Shown here: positions 45,001 to 53,921 of the stretch, one piece after another
Position numbering within the stretch: the stretch's first letter is position 1
How the letters are laid out: every line of letters starts with the position of its first letter
Assembly (NCBI GenBank): GCA_031260285.1
Contig: JAIRKD010000068.1
Coordinates: forward strand, 1-64,000
DNA: 64,000 nt
From: Gemmatimonadota bacterium
GTDB taxonomy: Bacteria; Gemmatimonadota; Gemmatimonadetes; Longimicrobiales; Longimicrobiaceae
Reading direction: 5' to 3'
Translations under genes and position numbers: made by a program
Notes under the pieces: model-generated
Database searches by the model: none
Seen by the model: the letters and a program-made list of their open reading frames with translations, nothing else
What the model was told of the DNA's origin: nothing

Positions 45001-45257
45001 GGAACGTAACGCCCCTGCATCGTGCGATACCGTGCAACCGCGTCCTTGATCGTCCGCGAAATCACATGGTGGATGCCCGGCCGGCCATTCGCCGTGGGAG
45101 GGCCCTCGTAGAAGACAAACGGCTCCCCGTCCTTCGTCTGCTCAAGGCTCCGCCGGAAGGTGTCCTCGGCGCTCCAGGCGGCGAGAGTCTCTTCCTCCAG
45201 CGCTCCGGTGGTCCGGGGGAGGTCGGGAAAAGCTGCCCTGTCAGTCAACGCTTCCAT
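42075..45257 (-). CDS. ileS: Isoleucyl-tRNA synthetase
   Basis: Charges tRNA-Ile. 1060 aa, the long form with a C-terminal extension. HIGH-type motif GPPTANGRPGIHHV near residue 54; editing domain with FLVWTTTPWTLLSNVALAI; cysteine pair segment CPRCGTGLSSHEV; KMSKS loop EGQKMSKSRGNVVNP; anticodon-binding domain after residue 690. The C-terminal 200 residues (from IRVRQPLGRLLAVVP) fit type 2 or mitochondrial-like IleRS. ATG at 45257. Upstream is a divergent-free 54-base gap to the PNP-like gene. Confidence 0.97.
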   Translation of the reverse strand: MEALTDRAAFPDLPRTTGALEEETLAAWSAEDTFRRSLEQTKDGEPFVFYEGPPTANGRPGIHHVISRTIKDAVARYRTMQGRYVPRIAGWDTHGLPVEIEAERRLKISGKPEIEKIGIARFNEVCRESVLTYTEEWERFSARIGYWLDYSKPYVTYRPEYIESIWWSLKEIADKGLFYRGHKILPYCPRCGTGLSSHEVALGYKDVLDPSLYFTARVIEEGDANRHFLVWTTTPWTLLSNVALAIDPDLEYAEVAHEGRRLILAKARVPALFGAEAEIVAVHRGAELVGLRYERPFDWVDGGLRADNAWRVLPANYVSAEDGTGVVHTAPAYGADDYTLGVEFDLPVLRPVDDRGNFPSDFPEGVGGRFVKDADVELVKRMKERGLVFRYSRDEHSYPHCWRCQSPLLYMARDSWFIRTTSVRDDLLANNARVTWYPPEVGSGRFGEWLENNVDWAISRNRYWGTPLPAWVCSTDPEHLNFIGSFAELREKAGSLPEPFDPHRPFIDELSWKCDQPGCDGRMHRTPEVIDVWYDSGAMPFAQWHYPFENVEEGEKYFPADFICEGVDQTRGWFYSLMAISTLLGRGPAYRNVVVNDLILDAEGQKMSKSRGNVVNPWDAIEEFGADAIRWYLLSSSHPWLPKRFDPSGVREVHKKVFETLKSTYHFLSLYANLEGWKPGAGDVPEVADRPLIDRWLLSRLAEVAERVATQFDEYNLTHGVREVADFIVDDLSNWYVRRSRDRFWGGADQVDTRSAFATLHKALVDVTRLMAPVAPFLSDWLHRALTGESVHLAGFADPAVIRDPELEAGMEAVRRLSSLGRAARDQAGIRVRQPLGRLLAVVPAGITLEPALLEILRDELNVRSVELIEGADELVTFSARPNFRALGARYGKLTPRIAEAARSLGSAALSAFRSGQPLEVEVDGERYGIIEGEIEILQTATGEYLVEAQGGYTVALDPVVTPELKAEGLARELVSRIQRLRKETGFAVSDRIRLAVAAPAEMHEAFESHREFIMGETLALEMTVTETLDDSVRSAVRSVDLEGGEVVIGVLKIEPLGTE

Positions 45258-45311
45258 TCGATATTCCAGGTGAAACGCCCCGCCAGCCCGGCGCGACAGG
45301 GACGTTCACAA

Positions 45312-46157
45312 TCAAAGTTGATGAACAACCGCTTCCAGAACTTCACCAAGCCGCTCGAACCCCGCCCGGCTGGCGTACTCAGCTTCGGAGGGAGATACGG
45401 ACGGGCTCCCCACGATTACGGGTGCAGCGGTCACAACACCCAGACCGAGGACCCGCATTCCACAATGTCCGGCGACAATGGTATACGGAGCGAACCCCTC
45501 TGCCAGGAAATCCGCGCCCGCCATGCGCCACATCTGTCGCTCAGCCGGTGTCTCCGGGATTCCCCCGGCGGTGACCGCCCGAACGCCCTCCCGGAGGGTG
45601 AACTCCGCGGTGCCGGCAACATCCATCGCGAGACGACGCAACCCCTCATCGTAGGCTATGGTCATATCCGGGAAACGGGGACCGAACCGTTCATCGTTCG
45701 GACCGATCAGCGGATTGGTCCCGAACAGGTTGATATGATCCCGAACCAGAACCACCTCACCCGCCAACCACTTCGGCTCCAGTCCACGGACCGCTGCCGC
45801 GATGATCATTGTTTCCGCACCCAGAACCCGCGCGAGCCGGACCAGGAACGTACCAAGCGATGATAAGCTGCCGGAGAACCCGGGGGCGCTGTTCACAATC
45901 ATCACTCCCCGCCCGGCAATCTCACCCGATCGCAGACGGACAGGCAGCTCCCCATCAGACGGGATATCTCTCCCCCACCCTTCCGGCCCGCCAGGGAGAA
46001 GTTCATCGATCAGAACGACCTCACCCTGCCTGAACCCGCCCGGAAACACCGTTGTTGTGGGTCCACCGCTCTCCACGACAATCAGGAGCTCCACCGGATG
46101 AGGCCAACGGCTCCGAAGCAGTGCCGCGGCCGCCTCGATCTGCTCGTACGCCGTCAT
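45312..46157 (-). CDS. Purine nucleoside phosphorylase family protein, divergent active site
   Basis: Related to trimeric purine nucleoside phosphorylase, 281 aa. The strongest match is RDHINLFGTNPLIGPNDERFGPRFPDMTIAYDEGL. The phosphate-binding loop (VVESGGPTT) and the region that normally reads PxYETPAE...GADxVGMST are altered: IPETPAERQMWRMAGADFLAEGFAP. The base-specificity Asn normally in SxxTN is replaced by VVTAAP. True substrate or even activity is uncertain. The start ATG at 46157 lies 13 bases after the yggS stop; a TTG/GTG upstream (46190/46187) is possible. It is co-directional with yggS and ileS. Confidence 0.75.
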   Translation of the reverse strand: MTAYEQIEAAAALLRSRWPHPVELLIVVESGGPTTTVFPGGFRQGEVVLIDELLPGGPEGWGRDIPSDGELPVRLRSGEIAGRGVMIVNSAPGFSGSLSSLGTFLVRLARVLGAETMIIAAAVRGLEPKWLAGEVVLVRDHINLFGTNPLIGPNDERFGPRFPDMTIAYDEGLRRLAMDVAGTAEFTLREGVRAVTAGGIPETPAERQMWRMAGADFLAEGFAPYTIVAGHCGMRVLGLGVVTAAPVIVGSPSVSPSEAEYASRAGFERLGEVLEAVVHQL

Positions 46158-46170
46158 GTCCGGAAAGAGC

Positions 46171-46869
46171 TCACGGGTCGCGCTCACCAAGCAGCGCTGT
46201 GCCGATGCGGACGAGTGTACTCCCCTCCTCCACCGCCAGTTCGAAGTCTCCGCTCATGCCCATCGACAGATGCCGCGACTGGAACCCCGGAAGCGAACCC
46301 GCCTCCTCCGCAAGCCGGCGTACAGCGCGGAATACCTCACGCACAACACCCTCGTCCGCGGTAAAAGGCGCCATCGTCATCAACCCCACTACACGCAGAC
46401 CCGGCAGAAGGCAGATCCCGCCAAGAGAATCGAGAGTACCCGGACCTTCGAGACCTCCTTTGGTTTCCTCGCCGGAAACATTCACCTGGACAAGGACCTC
46501 AACCTGCCGGCCTGAATCAACAGCCTCTTCGCTGAGCTTCTGAGCGAGCCGGATCGAGTCCACCGAATGGATGAGATCCGCCAGCTCAATCGCCTGCCGG
46601 GCCTTGTTCCGCTGGAGATGGCCGATCAGATGCCAGCGCGCGCCTTCCACCCCCGCCGCGTCGACCTTGCTCTCCAGCTCCTGAACGCGGTTCTCGCCGA
46701 TGTTGACGAGCCCGGCCGCAAGCGCCGCACGCACCGCTTCCACCGGATGCGTTTTGGTGACCGCAACGATCTCAACGCCACGGGGGTCTCTGCCAACCCG
46801 GTGGCAGGCCGCCTCGATCCGGTCCCGGATCCCCGCAAGCCGGGCCGGAAGCCCTGAATAATCCATCAT
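46171..46869 (-). CDS. yggS: YggS/PROSC-family PLP homeostasis protein
   Basis: Monomeric alanine-racemase-fold protein that binds pyridoxal phosphate and controls its cellular level. 232 aa. PLP Lys in VEIVAVTKTHP, then NIGENRVQELESK, WHLIGHLQRNKARQAIE, VQVNVSGEETKGGL, GLMTMAPF and the phosphate-binding LSMGMSGDFELAVEEGSTLVRIGTALLGER. All expected signatures are present. Starts at one of two adjacent ATGs, 46869 or 46866. It follows the dacA terminator, so it heads its own transcript toward the PNP gene. Confidence 0.95.
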   Translation of the reverse strand: MMDYSGLPARLAGIRDRIEAACHRVGRDPRGVEIVAVTKTHPVEAVRAALAAGLVNIGENRVQELESKVDAAGVEGARWHLIGHLQRNKARQAIELADLIHSVDSIRLAQKLSEEAVDSGRQVEVLVQVNVSGEETKGGLEGPGTLDSLGGICLLPGLRVVGLMTMAPFTADEGVVREVFRAVRRLAEEAGSLPGFQSRHLSMGMSGDFELAVEEGSTLVRIGTALLGERDP

Positions 46870-46970
46870 CCGCAGCTTCCCGCCCGGAACCACCCGCCGC
46901 CGGAGGGTTCCGGCAGTCCTGGATCCGGGCTGTAACCCGATAAATCTAAGCCCGGTTTCCGCAGGAATGC

Positions 46971-46999
46971 AAAACGCCGGGAGAATTGGATCCCGGCGT
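46971..46999 (-). terminator. Intrinsic terminator after dacA
   Basis: Minus-strand ACGCCGGGA-N8-TCCCGGCGT stem followed by TTT, 105 bases past the dacA stop. It ends the ftsH-folP-dacA transcript. Confidence 0.7.
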
Positions 47000-47104
47000 C
47001 ATCAGCACACTCCCACAAAGTTCCCGGAGGCTCCCGATCATCCTCCGAACCGCTTTCCCGACCCACCTTCCCGGACTGCTCTCTCGGGTGCGCTCTGCCA
47101 GCAG

Positions 47105-47911
47105 TTACCGCGCAACCGGCTTCTGATCCTTTCCGGTCATGGCGATGGCAGCCGCAAGCGATTCACGGTTCAATCCGCGCCGGAGCCGGCCCCGCGAGGC
47201 GAGCGAGATCTGACTGGTTTCCTCGGAGACCACTACCACGAGAGCATCTGTCTCTTCAGAGAGGCCGATCGCGGCCCGATGGCGCGTCCCCAGCCCCTTG
47301 TCCTCAACCGGAAACCGGGTGAGCGGCAGGATCGCGCTGGCCGCAACAATTGTCTCCCCCCGCACAATCACCGCGCCATCATGCAGCGGCGAGTAGGGAG
47401 TGAAGATCGTGGCCAGAAGCGGAGCGGAAACACGGGCCTGGATCACGGTACCCGTCTCGGCGAACTCACCAAGCCCGACCTCCCGCTCAATCGCGATGAG
47501 CGCCCCCGTCCGGGTCCGGGCCAGATCCACCGCCGCCTGGGCGATCTCCTCCGCGACCCGCGACTCCTCAAAGCGGTTGAAGAACCGGCGCCAGATCCGG
47601 TTCTGGCCGAGCTGGGCAAGTGCGTTTCTCATCTCCGGCTGGAACACCACCAGCGCCGCGATCGCGCCGAACTGGAAGACGTACTCCAGAAGCCCGCGCA
47701 GCAGGTCAAAACCGAGGATCCGGGAGATGACGTAAACACCGAAGAGCAGCAGCAGCCCGAGCAGCATCTGCATCGCGCGGGTGCCGGCGAGCAGGATGAG
47801 AATCCAGTAGAAGACAGCCGCGACAACCAGGATCTCCAGGAGATCCTTCCAGTCGGGGGCGAGGAATCCTAACTGTTCGAGCACGTTATCCGGCAGAGAT
47901 TCCGGCGCCAC
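47105..47911 (-). CDS. dacA: Diadenylate cyclase (c-di-AMP synthase), membrane CdaA type
   Basis: Makes cyclic di-AMP from two ATP; c-di-AMP controls potassium and osmotic balance. 268 aa. Three N-terminal membrane segments (27-42, 46-64, 78-90) precede the DAC domain with QPEMRNALAQLG, the catalytic HDGA (177-180) and GTRHRAAIG (209-215). Both signature motifs DGA and RHR are intact. GTG at 47911 overlaps the end of folP by 26 bases, which links c-di-AMP synthesis to the folate gene. No CdaR-type regulator (YbbR) is downstream, unlike in Firmicutes. Confidence 0.95.
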   Translation of the reverse strand: MAPESLPDNVLEQLGFLAPDWKDLLEILVVAAVFYWILILLAGTRAMQMLLGLLLLFGVYVISRILGFDLLRGLLEYVFQFGAIAALVVFQPEMRNALAQLGQNRIWRRFFNRFEESRVAEEIAQAAVDLARTRTGALIAIEREVGLGEFAETGTVIQARVSAPLLATIFTPYSPLHDGAVIVRGETIVAASAILPLTRFPVEDKGLGTRHRAAIGLSEETDALVVVVSEETSQISLASRGRLRRGLNRESLAAAIAMTGKDQKPVAR

Positions 47912-48752
47912 GGATCGCTGCGGCGACCTGTAACGCCTCGCGAACCATCTTCACGTCATGGACACGGAAGATCCCGGCGCCATTAAGAAAACCAACCACA
48001 CACGCAGCAACTGTCGCCACACCCCGTTCCTCCGGCGGCGCACCCCCGATCAACGCTCCGAGAAACGCCTTGCGGGACGCTCCCAGAACCATCGGCTGAC
48101 CCAGAACAGAAAGTTCCTTCAGGCGGGCGATCAGTTCAAGATTGTGATCAAATGTTTTTGCGAACCCGATCCCCGGGTCCACCGCAATCCGTTCCCGGTT
48201 GATTCCGGCATCCAGCGCCAGCGCCAGCCGCTCCCGGAGTTCGGCCGTAACCTCACCGGCCACATCAATATAACGGGGATCATTCTGCATCAGTTCCGGA
48301 GTCCCGCGCATGTGCATCAGGACCACTCCGGCGCCAGCCCGCGAGATGACTCCGGCCATCTCCGGATCACCCAGGGCAGAGACATCGTTGACGATATCCG
48401 CCCCGGCGTCCAGCGCCGCCCGGGCCACTTCCGCCCGACGGGTATCCACCGAAACCGGAAGATCCCATCGGGAGCGGATCGCCCGGATCACCGGCACTAC
48501 CCGGGAAATCTCAACCGCCGGATCGGGAGATCTGGATCCCGGCCGGGTGGACTCACCACCGATGTCGACCAGATCAACACCCTCGTTCACCATGGCTGCA
48601 ACCCGGTCAACCGCGGCTTCCGGGTCCAGATGGAGCCCCCCGTCGCTGAACGAATCAGGAGTGATGTTCAGCACTCCCATCACAACCGGAGCGGAAAGAT
48701 CAAACGCCCCGCTCCGATGCACCCAGCGAACGTGCTGAACGACAGGATGCAT
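47886..48752 (-). CDS. folP: Dihydropteroate synthase
   Basis: Condenses p-aminobenzoate with dihydropterin pyrophosphate in folate synthesis; target of sulfonamides. 288 aa. VMGVLNITPDSFSDGG, VDIGGESTRPGSRS, VSVDTRRAEVARAALDAGADIVNDVSAL, and AVDPGIGFAKTFDHN are all present in order. ATG at 48752. It lies 34 bases after ftsH and overlaps dacA. The tilS-hpt-ftsH-folP order is common in bacteria. Confidence 0.97.
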   Translation of the reverse strand: MHPVVQHVRWVHRSGAFDLSAPVVMGVLNITPDSFSDGGLHLDPEAAVDRVAAMVNEGVDLVDIGGESTRPGSRSPDPAVEISRVVPVIRAIRSRWDLPVSVDTRRAEVARAALDAGADIVNDVSALGDPEMAGVISRAGAGVVLMHMRGTPELMQNDPRYIDVAGEVTAELRERLALALDAGINRERIAVDPGIGFAKTFDHNLELIARLKELSVLGQPMVLGASRKAFLGALIGGAPPEERGVATVAACVVGFLNGAGIFRVHDVKMVREALQVAAAIRGAGISAG

Positions 48753-48786
48753 CAGCGGAACCGGCCCGGAAGCACCGAAGGCTTCG

Positions 48787-50766
48787 TCAGGCCACCGAAG
48801 GCGAAAGGTCGCCTATTCCCGGCCCCGTCCGCGGCAGCTTCACCGGTGTCACAACCGAAACCTCATCCACCACCTCCGCGGGAAGAGTCACCTCACGGAC
48901 CGGCGGAAGCTGGCCACCCACCGCCAGAATCTCCACCTGCTCCCGATCCAGAGTCTCCCGTTCCAGGAGCGCGACGGCAATGGCCTCAAGAAGCTCCCGG
49001 TTCGCCGCAAGAATCACCCGGGCCTGGTCATACGCTTCATCCAGAAGCCGCTTGACCTCCGCATCCACATGCTGCGCAGTCTGTTCGCTCACCTGCCGGC
49101 GCTGACCGATATCCCGACCCAGGAATACCTCCTGTTCCGAGTCACCGATCGCCATCGGGCCGATGAGGTCACTCATACCGAACTGGGTGACCATCCGCCG
49201 GGCCATCTGCGTAGCCCGCTCGATGTCGTTGCCCGCGCCTGTGGTAACCTTCTCCGCCCCGAAGATCATCTCCTCCGCCACACGCCCCCCGAAGAGCATC
49301 ACCAAGCGCCCGATGAGGTAGTCGCGGCTGTAGGAGTGCCGATCCTCTTCCGGAAGCGAAGCCGTAATCCCCAGCGCCCGACCCCGCGGAATGATCGTGA
49401 CCTTGTGAACCGGATCCAGCCCGGGAAGCTTCAGCGCCACAACCGCGTGACCGGCTTCATGATAGGCCGTCAGCCGACGCTCGCCATCGGAGAGCACCAT
49501 GCTCTTCCGCTCCGCGCCGAGCATCACCTTATCCTTCGCCTCCTCAAGGTCGGCCATGTACACCTTGTCCTTGCCCTTCCGGGCCGCCAGCAGCGCGGCC
49601 TCGTTGACAAGGTTCGCCAGATCAGCCCCGCTCATTCCCGGTGTACCGCGGGCAAGCGTGATCACCTGAACGTCATCCGACGCGGGGACCTTCCGGAGGT
49701 GGACATTCAGAATCCCCTCCCGACCCTTCAGGTCCGGAGAATCCACAACAATCTGCCGGTCAAAGCGGCCCGGGCGCAGAAGCGCGGGGTCCAGCACATC
49801 CGGCCGGTTGGTCGCAGCGATCAGGATCACCCCGTCGTTCGCTTCGAAGCCGTCCATCTCGACAAGCAGCTGATTCAGCGTCTGTTCACGCTCATCATGG
49901 CCCCCGCCGAGCCCCGCTCCACGGTGTCTGCCAACCGCGTCGATCTCATCGATGAAGATGATGCACGGCGCGTGAGCCTTCCCCTGCTCGAAGAGGTCCC
50001 GGACCCGCGAGGCACCCACGCCGACAAACATCTCCACGAAGTCCGAACCGGACATCGAGAAGAACGGCCGCCCGGCCTCGCCAGCCACCGCCCGCGCCAG
50101 GAGCGTCTTTCCGGTCCCCGGAGGCCCGACCAGCAGCGCGCCCTTCGGGATCCGGCCGCCCAGCCGCGAGAACTTCTTCGGGTCCTTCAGGAACTCGACG
50201 ATCTCCTGCAGTTCGTACTTCGCCTCATCCGCCCCGGCGACGTTATCAAACGTCACCTTGGGAGTGTCCGCCGAAAGCAGCTTCGCTTTTGACTTGCCGA
50301 ACTGGAACGCCTTTGTTCCGCCCGACTGCATCTGACGGATGATGAAGATCCAGAAAGCGATGATCAGCACCCAGGGAAGGAAGTTGATGACCGTGCTCCA
50401 CCAGTCACGGGCGGCGAGACGGGCTTCAACCTGGACCCCCGCCTCCTGCAACTGGGTCACCAGCCCTGGATCATTCCATACAGGCAGGTTGGTCCGGAAG
50501 TGGGTGATCGGCCCCTGTTCACCCGCGACAGGAGTCCGGAACTCGCCTTCCAGCAGCTGCCCCTCGATAAATACCGCCCTGGAGATGTTTCCCTTATCCA
50601 GCTCCTGAACAAGCTGATAGTAGGGAACATCCTGGCCGACCTCCCGCTGCCCCATCATCTGGATGAGGATGAGCGGGATCAGGAAAATGAGTGCCCAGAA
50701 CGCGGTCACCTTGGAACGGTGTCCGAATCGGTTCTGGTTCGGTCCTTTAGAATCTCTTTCCGCCAT
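48787..50766 (-). CDS. ftsH: ATP-dependent zinc metalloprotease FtsH
   Basis: Membrane-bound AAA protease that degrades misfolded and regulatory membrane proteins. 659 aa. Two N-terminal membrane segments (about 22-40 and 125-143) enclose a periplasmic part. The AAA domain has [34 protein letters not shown] and the second region of homology [21 protein letters not shown]. The protease zinc site is HEAGH in [18 protein letters not shown] at 50766. Downstream are folP and dacA on the same strand. Full length with no unusual features. Confidence 0.98.
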   Translation of the reverse strand: MAERDSKGPNQNRFGHRSKVTAFWALIFLIPLILIQMMGQREVGQDVPYYQLVQELDKGNISRAVFIEGQLLEGEFRTPVAGEQGPITHFRTNLPVWNDPGLVTQLQEAGVQVEARLAARDWWSTVINFLPWVLIIAFWIFIIRQMQSGGTKAFQFGKSKAKLLSADTPKVTFDNVAGADEAKYELQEIVEFLKDPKKFSRLGGRIPKGALLVGPPGTGKTLLARAVAGEAGRPFFSMSGSDFVEMFVGVGASRVRDLFEQGKAHAPCIIFIDEIDAVGRHRGAGLGGGHDEREQTLNQLLVEMDGFEANDGVILIAATNRPDVLDPALLRPGRFDRQIVVDSPDLKGREGILNVHLRKVPASDDVQVITLARGTPGMSGADLANLVNEAALLAARKGKDKVYMADLEEAKDKVMLGAERKSMVLSDGERRLTAYHEAGHAVVALKLPGLDPVHKVTIIPRGRALGITASLPEEDRHSYSRDYLIGRLVMLFGGRVAEEMIFGAEKVTTGAGNDIERATQMARRMVTQFGMSDLIGPMAIGDSEQEVFLGRDIGQRRQVSEQTAQHVDAEVKRLLDEAYDQARVILAANRELLEAIAVALLERETLDREQVEILAVGGQLPPVREVTLPAEVVDEVSVVTPVKLPRTGPGIGDLSPSVA

Positions 50767-50991
50767 TATAGCCGCTTCCTCGCGATACTCCCGCCGTCAT
50801 TCCTGTAAACTCACGCAGAGCCGGCTCCGGAAAAGCTGCCCGGAGCGACCCGCTCTCAGTAACCGGACTTCCGAAAAGACACCCGAACCATGAAACTCCA
50901 ACCGGACCTCCGGTGAGGTTTCTCTCTCACCTGCCCGCCCGCAAGGGGTGATGGAAGCAGGGCCTTACATGCAACGCCCCTGCCCCTTCCC

Positions 50992-51567
50992 CTACCCGCC
51001 TGCCGGAGGCGGGATACTCCCGATAAAAGGCAGCTGCCGGTAGTTCTCATTCCAGTCGAGACCGAACCCGACCACAAATGCATCCGGCGTATCAAAGCCA
51101 ACCCATCGAGGTTCGAGAACGAGCTTCGACGCCAACCGTTTATGCAGCAGCGCACAGAGCTCCAGCGACCGCGCGCCACGTTCCAGAAGGTGCGGGACGA
51201 TCCGGTTGATCGTTGTTCCGCTGTCAACAATATCTTCTACAAGAAGAACATGTTTTCCGTCCAGAGAAGTCGCGGGATCATAGAGAAGCCGGACCTCTCC
51301 GGAGCTTGCTGTACCGCTTCCGTAGCTCGATGCAATCAGGAAATCGACACGCACCGGCCGCCGGATCGCCCGTACAAGATCCGCGACAAAAATGAATGTC
51401 CCCTTCAGCACCCCGATCAGAACGACTTCTTCACTGTCGGGACAACCGGAATAGAACGCATCGATCTCCCGACCCAGCTCAGCGATCCGCCGGGCGATCT
51501 CTCCGGCAGAGAAAACCACCTCTGCCACGCCATCACTCCGCGAATCCGATTCCACCGCTTCATCCAT
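50992..51567 (-). CDS. hpt: Hypoxanthine phosphoribosyltransferase
   Basis: Purine salvage: joins hypoxanthine or guanine with PRPP. 191 aa. PRPP-binding signature HVLLVEDIVDSGTTINRI, the flexible-loop region SSYGSGTASSGEVRLLYD, and the purine-site KLVLEPRWVGFDTPDAFVVGFGLDWNENYRQLP. ATG 51567 overlaps the end of tilS by eight bases; tilS-hpt coupling is widespread. The 225-base gap to ftsH has GC-rich repeats but no clear terminator. Confidence 0.96.
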   Translation of the reverse strand: MDEAVESDSRSDGVAEVVFSAGEIARRIAELGREIDAFYSGCPDSEEVVLIGVLKGTFIFVADLVRAIRRPVRVDFLIASSYGSGTASSGEVRLLYDPATSLDGKHVLLVEDIVDSGTTINRIVPHLLERGARSLELCALLHKRLASKLVLEPRWVGFDTPDAFVVGFGLDWNENYRQLPFIGSIPPPAGG

Positions 51568-52969
51568 CCCGGATCAGGATCTCCAGAGCGTCAGTCCCGG
51601 CTGCGTCAACGCCGGACGCCGGGCCGATCCCGGCGATCCAGAGAATTGTGCCCGCGGCATCCACCAGAACCGGCAGCCGGGCTCGTTCTCCGCCGGGAAC
51701 CCGTCGGTCGATCAGGAGCTTTTTCACCATCCGTGTTCCCGATGCCAGGCGGATCCGGTCACCCGGTGCGCGCGCCCGCAGCAGAAGCGGGAAGGCGCAA
51801 CCATCCACCGGAAGCTCTGCGATCCACCGCACATCACCGGGAGGAGCACCTTCAGCACCGGATGAACGAACCTCCACCCGGTAGACAGCTCCACCCAGCC
51901 GAACCGTTCCCTGAAAGGCCGTCGAACTCTCCGGCCGTGGAATCTGCAGGGGAGAATCAGGCGGGAGCGAAGCGGCTCGTTCGATGCGAACCCGATCAAA
52001 CTCCGACCGGACCCGGACCCCGTCAGCGAGTTCAAGGACCCGGCCGCTGGGAATCCCGGTAATAAACGAGATCACCAACCGGGTTCCCGCCCGGTCCGGC
52101 ACAACTCCGAAGTGTCGCAGGGCTTCGCGAATCAGGCGGGACGAGATGGCCGGATGACAGGCCTGTATCCGATCACGGGCAACCAGCAGACTTTCCCCGT
52201 CGGATGTGACCACAGTCGGGTACAGGTCGCGCACAATTGCATCCCAGCCATCTTCGGACTCCCGCGCGAGCTCAGCAAGCGCAACAAGATTCCGGCGAGC
52301 GGCCGGAGCAAACTCGCGCTCGATCAGCGGCAGCACCCCCAGACGGAGCTGATTACGCGCGGGGCCGGCCTCCAGATTGGTGGGATCAGTGCGCCAGGAA
52401 AGCCTGTTCCGGGTGGCAAACTCCTCCAGCTCCTCACGCCAGAAACCAAGCAGCGGGCGGAGAAGACCGGCAGATGTGACCGCCGGAATCCCGGCGAGCC
52501 CGGTGATCCCCGTCCCGCGAAGGATACGGAAAAGGACGGTTTCCGCCTGATCGTCCGCATGATGGGCGGTAACGAGGTAGTCCGCTCCCGCCCGCTCACG
52601 GGCCTCCCGCAGGAAGTCGTACCGGACTTCCCGGGCGCGCGTCTCACCCGACAGGCCGGGCAGTATGGCAGTCGTTTCGAGCGGAACCCCCCAGGCAGCA
52701 CAGAGCCCGCGCACCCAGGCGGCATCCCCCGCGCTGGACGGTCGCATCCCGTGATCCAGATGAGCAGCGCTGACCATCAGAGGGAGGCCCTGCGTCCGGA
52801 AACGGAGCAGATAGAGAAGGACGGTGGAATCCAGCCCGCCGGAAAAGGCGACCAGCAGATGAGCGGGCCGGTCTCCGACCCCCAGAGAGTGAAGCGCGCT
52901 CCGGAAGCGAGCATCCAGCGGTTCAGCGGAGGCGTGGGAGGCCCACTCCCGGCGGGGGACTTCAGCCAT
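51560..52969 (-). CDS. tilS: tRNA(Ile)-lysidine synthase
   Basis: Modifies the wobble C of tRNA-Ile(CAU) to lysidine so that it reads AUA. 469 aa from ATG 52969; the open frame extends 70 codons upstream through the GDPD gene but has no family match there. PP-loop SGGLDSTVLLYLL, HLDHGMRPSS, ETRAREVRYDFLREARE, HHADDQAETVLFRILRGTGITGLAGI and RPLLGFWREELEEF are present. The C-terminal domain includes RAPGDRIRLASGTRMVKKLLIDRRVP. It starts 16 bases after the GDPD stop. Confidence 0.94.
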   Translation of the reverse strand: MAEVPRREWASHASAEPLDARFRSALHSLGVGDRPAHLLVAFSGGLDSTVLLYLLRFRTQGLPLMVSAAHLDHGMRPSSAGDAAWVRGLCAAWGVPLETTAILPGLSGETRAREVRYDFLREARERAGADYLVTAHHADDQAETVLFRILRGTGITGLAGIPAVTSAGLLRPLLGFWREELEEFATRNRLSWRTDPTNLEAGPARNQLRLGVLPLIEREFAPAARRNLVALAELARESEDGWDAIVRDLYPTVVTSDGESLLVARDRIQACHPAISSRLIREALRHFGVVPDRAGTRLVISFITGIPSGRVLELADGVRVRSEFDRVRIERAASLPPDSPLQIPRPESSTAFQGTVRLGGAVYRVEVRSSGAEGAPPGDVRWIAELPVDGCAFPLLLRARAPGDRIRLASGTRMVKKLLIDRRVPGGERARLPVLVDAAGTILWIAGIGPASGVDAAGTDALEILIRDG

Positions 52970-52985
52970 TACGGAACGGGAAAGC

Positions 52986-53921
52986 TCACGGAACGGGGGC
53001 GGGATCGGGAGCTCCCGGGGGAGGACGCCGGCCGGAACGCTCCACCAGCACCCGCGCGAGCCGGTCCGGACGATCAGTGATGATCCCGTCCACTCCGTTG
53101 TCCAGCAGCAGGTGCATGTCGGAAAGTTCGTCCACCGTCCAGACATGAACTGCGAGGTTCCAGGAGTGTGCCACCTCAACCAGTTCCCGGGTGGGGATCA
53201 GCTGACTGTTGTGCCGGATCGGGAGCTGGAGAGCATCAACCCCGGGGGGAATCAGGACTTTCCCCAACCGGAGCTGTGCAACAAACAGCTTCAGCTCCCG
53301 GGCCGAGGCGCTGACCGGCATCCCCAGCTTCATCAGCTTTCTCCGGTCCCGGGCCCTCTCCCCTGCGATCAGCACCCGTCGTTCCGCGCCTGCATCGCGA
53401 ATCGCCCGCAGAACCGCGTCCTGGGTACGCCCGTCCTTGATCTCGATGTTGACCCGGGCCGCGGGAAACTCCTGGAGGACCTCGGAAAGCGTTGGAATGC
53501 GGATTCCGATGCCGCGGAAGGGGTACGTCCGGCCTCCGTCCGGGGTGAACCGGTACCCGGCATCAAGCTCCCGGACCCGGGCAAGATCAAGCTCCGCGAT
53601 CGCTCCGGAACCTCCCGTGGTACGGGCCAGCGTGGGGTCGTGAAAGACGACCGCATGACCATCGCGGGTGGGCTGAACATCCAGTTCGAGGATGTCCGCG
53701 CCCCACCACTCCAGTGCCCGACGGAAGGCGGGAAGGGTATTTTCGGGAGCCAGAGCGGAACCACCCCGGTGCGCGATCAGCAGCGGCGCGCCGGCGAGGT
53801 AGGGAAAGCCCGGGCGACAGGAGCCGGAACCCCAGGCCCGGAAGAGACCAACCCCGAGCGAACCGATGATGGAGGCGAGCAGCGCGCCTCCCGCCCTATC
53901 CTCGCGCTTCGAGGACTTCAC
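52986..53921 (-). CDS. Glycerophosphodiester phosphodiesterase
   Basis: Hydrolyses glycerophosphodiesters to glycerol-3-phosphate and an alcohol. 311 aa, with an N-terminal hydrophobic anchor or signal (11-30). GDPD motifs: LIAHRGGSALAPENTL with His51, Arg52, Glu60 and Asn61; ELDVQPTRDGHAVVFHDPTL; NIEIKDGR; and C-terminal HVWTVDELSDMHLLLDNGVDGIITDRPD. GTG at 53921 has GGGAGGAAC upstream. It overlaps the end of the preceding unknown gene by 26 bases. Periplasmic or membrane-attached location is likely. Whether the anchor is cleaved is unclear. Confidence 0.92.
   Translation of the reverse strand: MKSSKREDRAGGALLASIIGSLGVGLFRAWGSGSCRPGFPYLAGAPLLIAHRGGSALAPENTLPAFRRALEWWGADILELDVQPTRDGHAVVFHDPTLARTTGGSGAIAELDLARVRELDAGYRFTPDGGRTYPFRGIGIRIPTLSEVLQEFPAARVNIEIKDGRTQDAVLRAIRDAGAERRVLIAGERARDRRKLMKLGMPVSASARELKLFVAQLRLGKVLIPPGVDALQLPIRHNSQLIPTRELVEVAHSWNLAVHVWTVDELSDMHLLLDNGVDGIITDRPDRLARVLVERSGRRPPPGAPDPAPVP

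Noticed and set aside
46098..46543. Plus-strand ORFs opposite yggS
   Set aside because: Arg/Pro/Ser-rich shadows of the conserved yggS frame.
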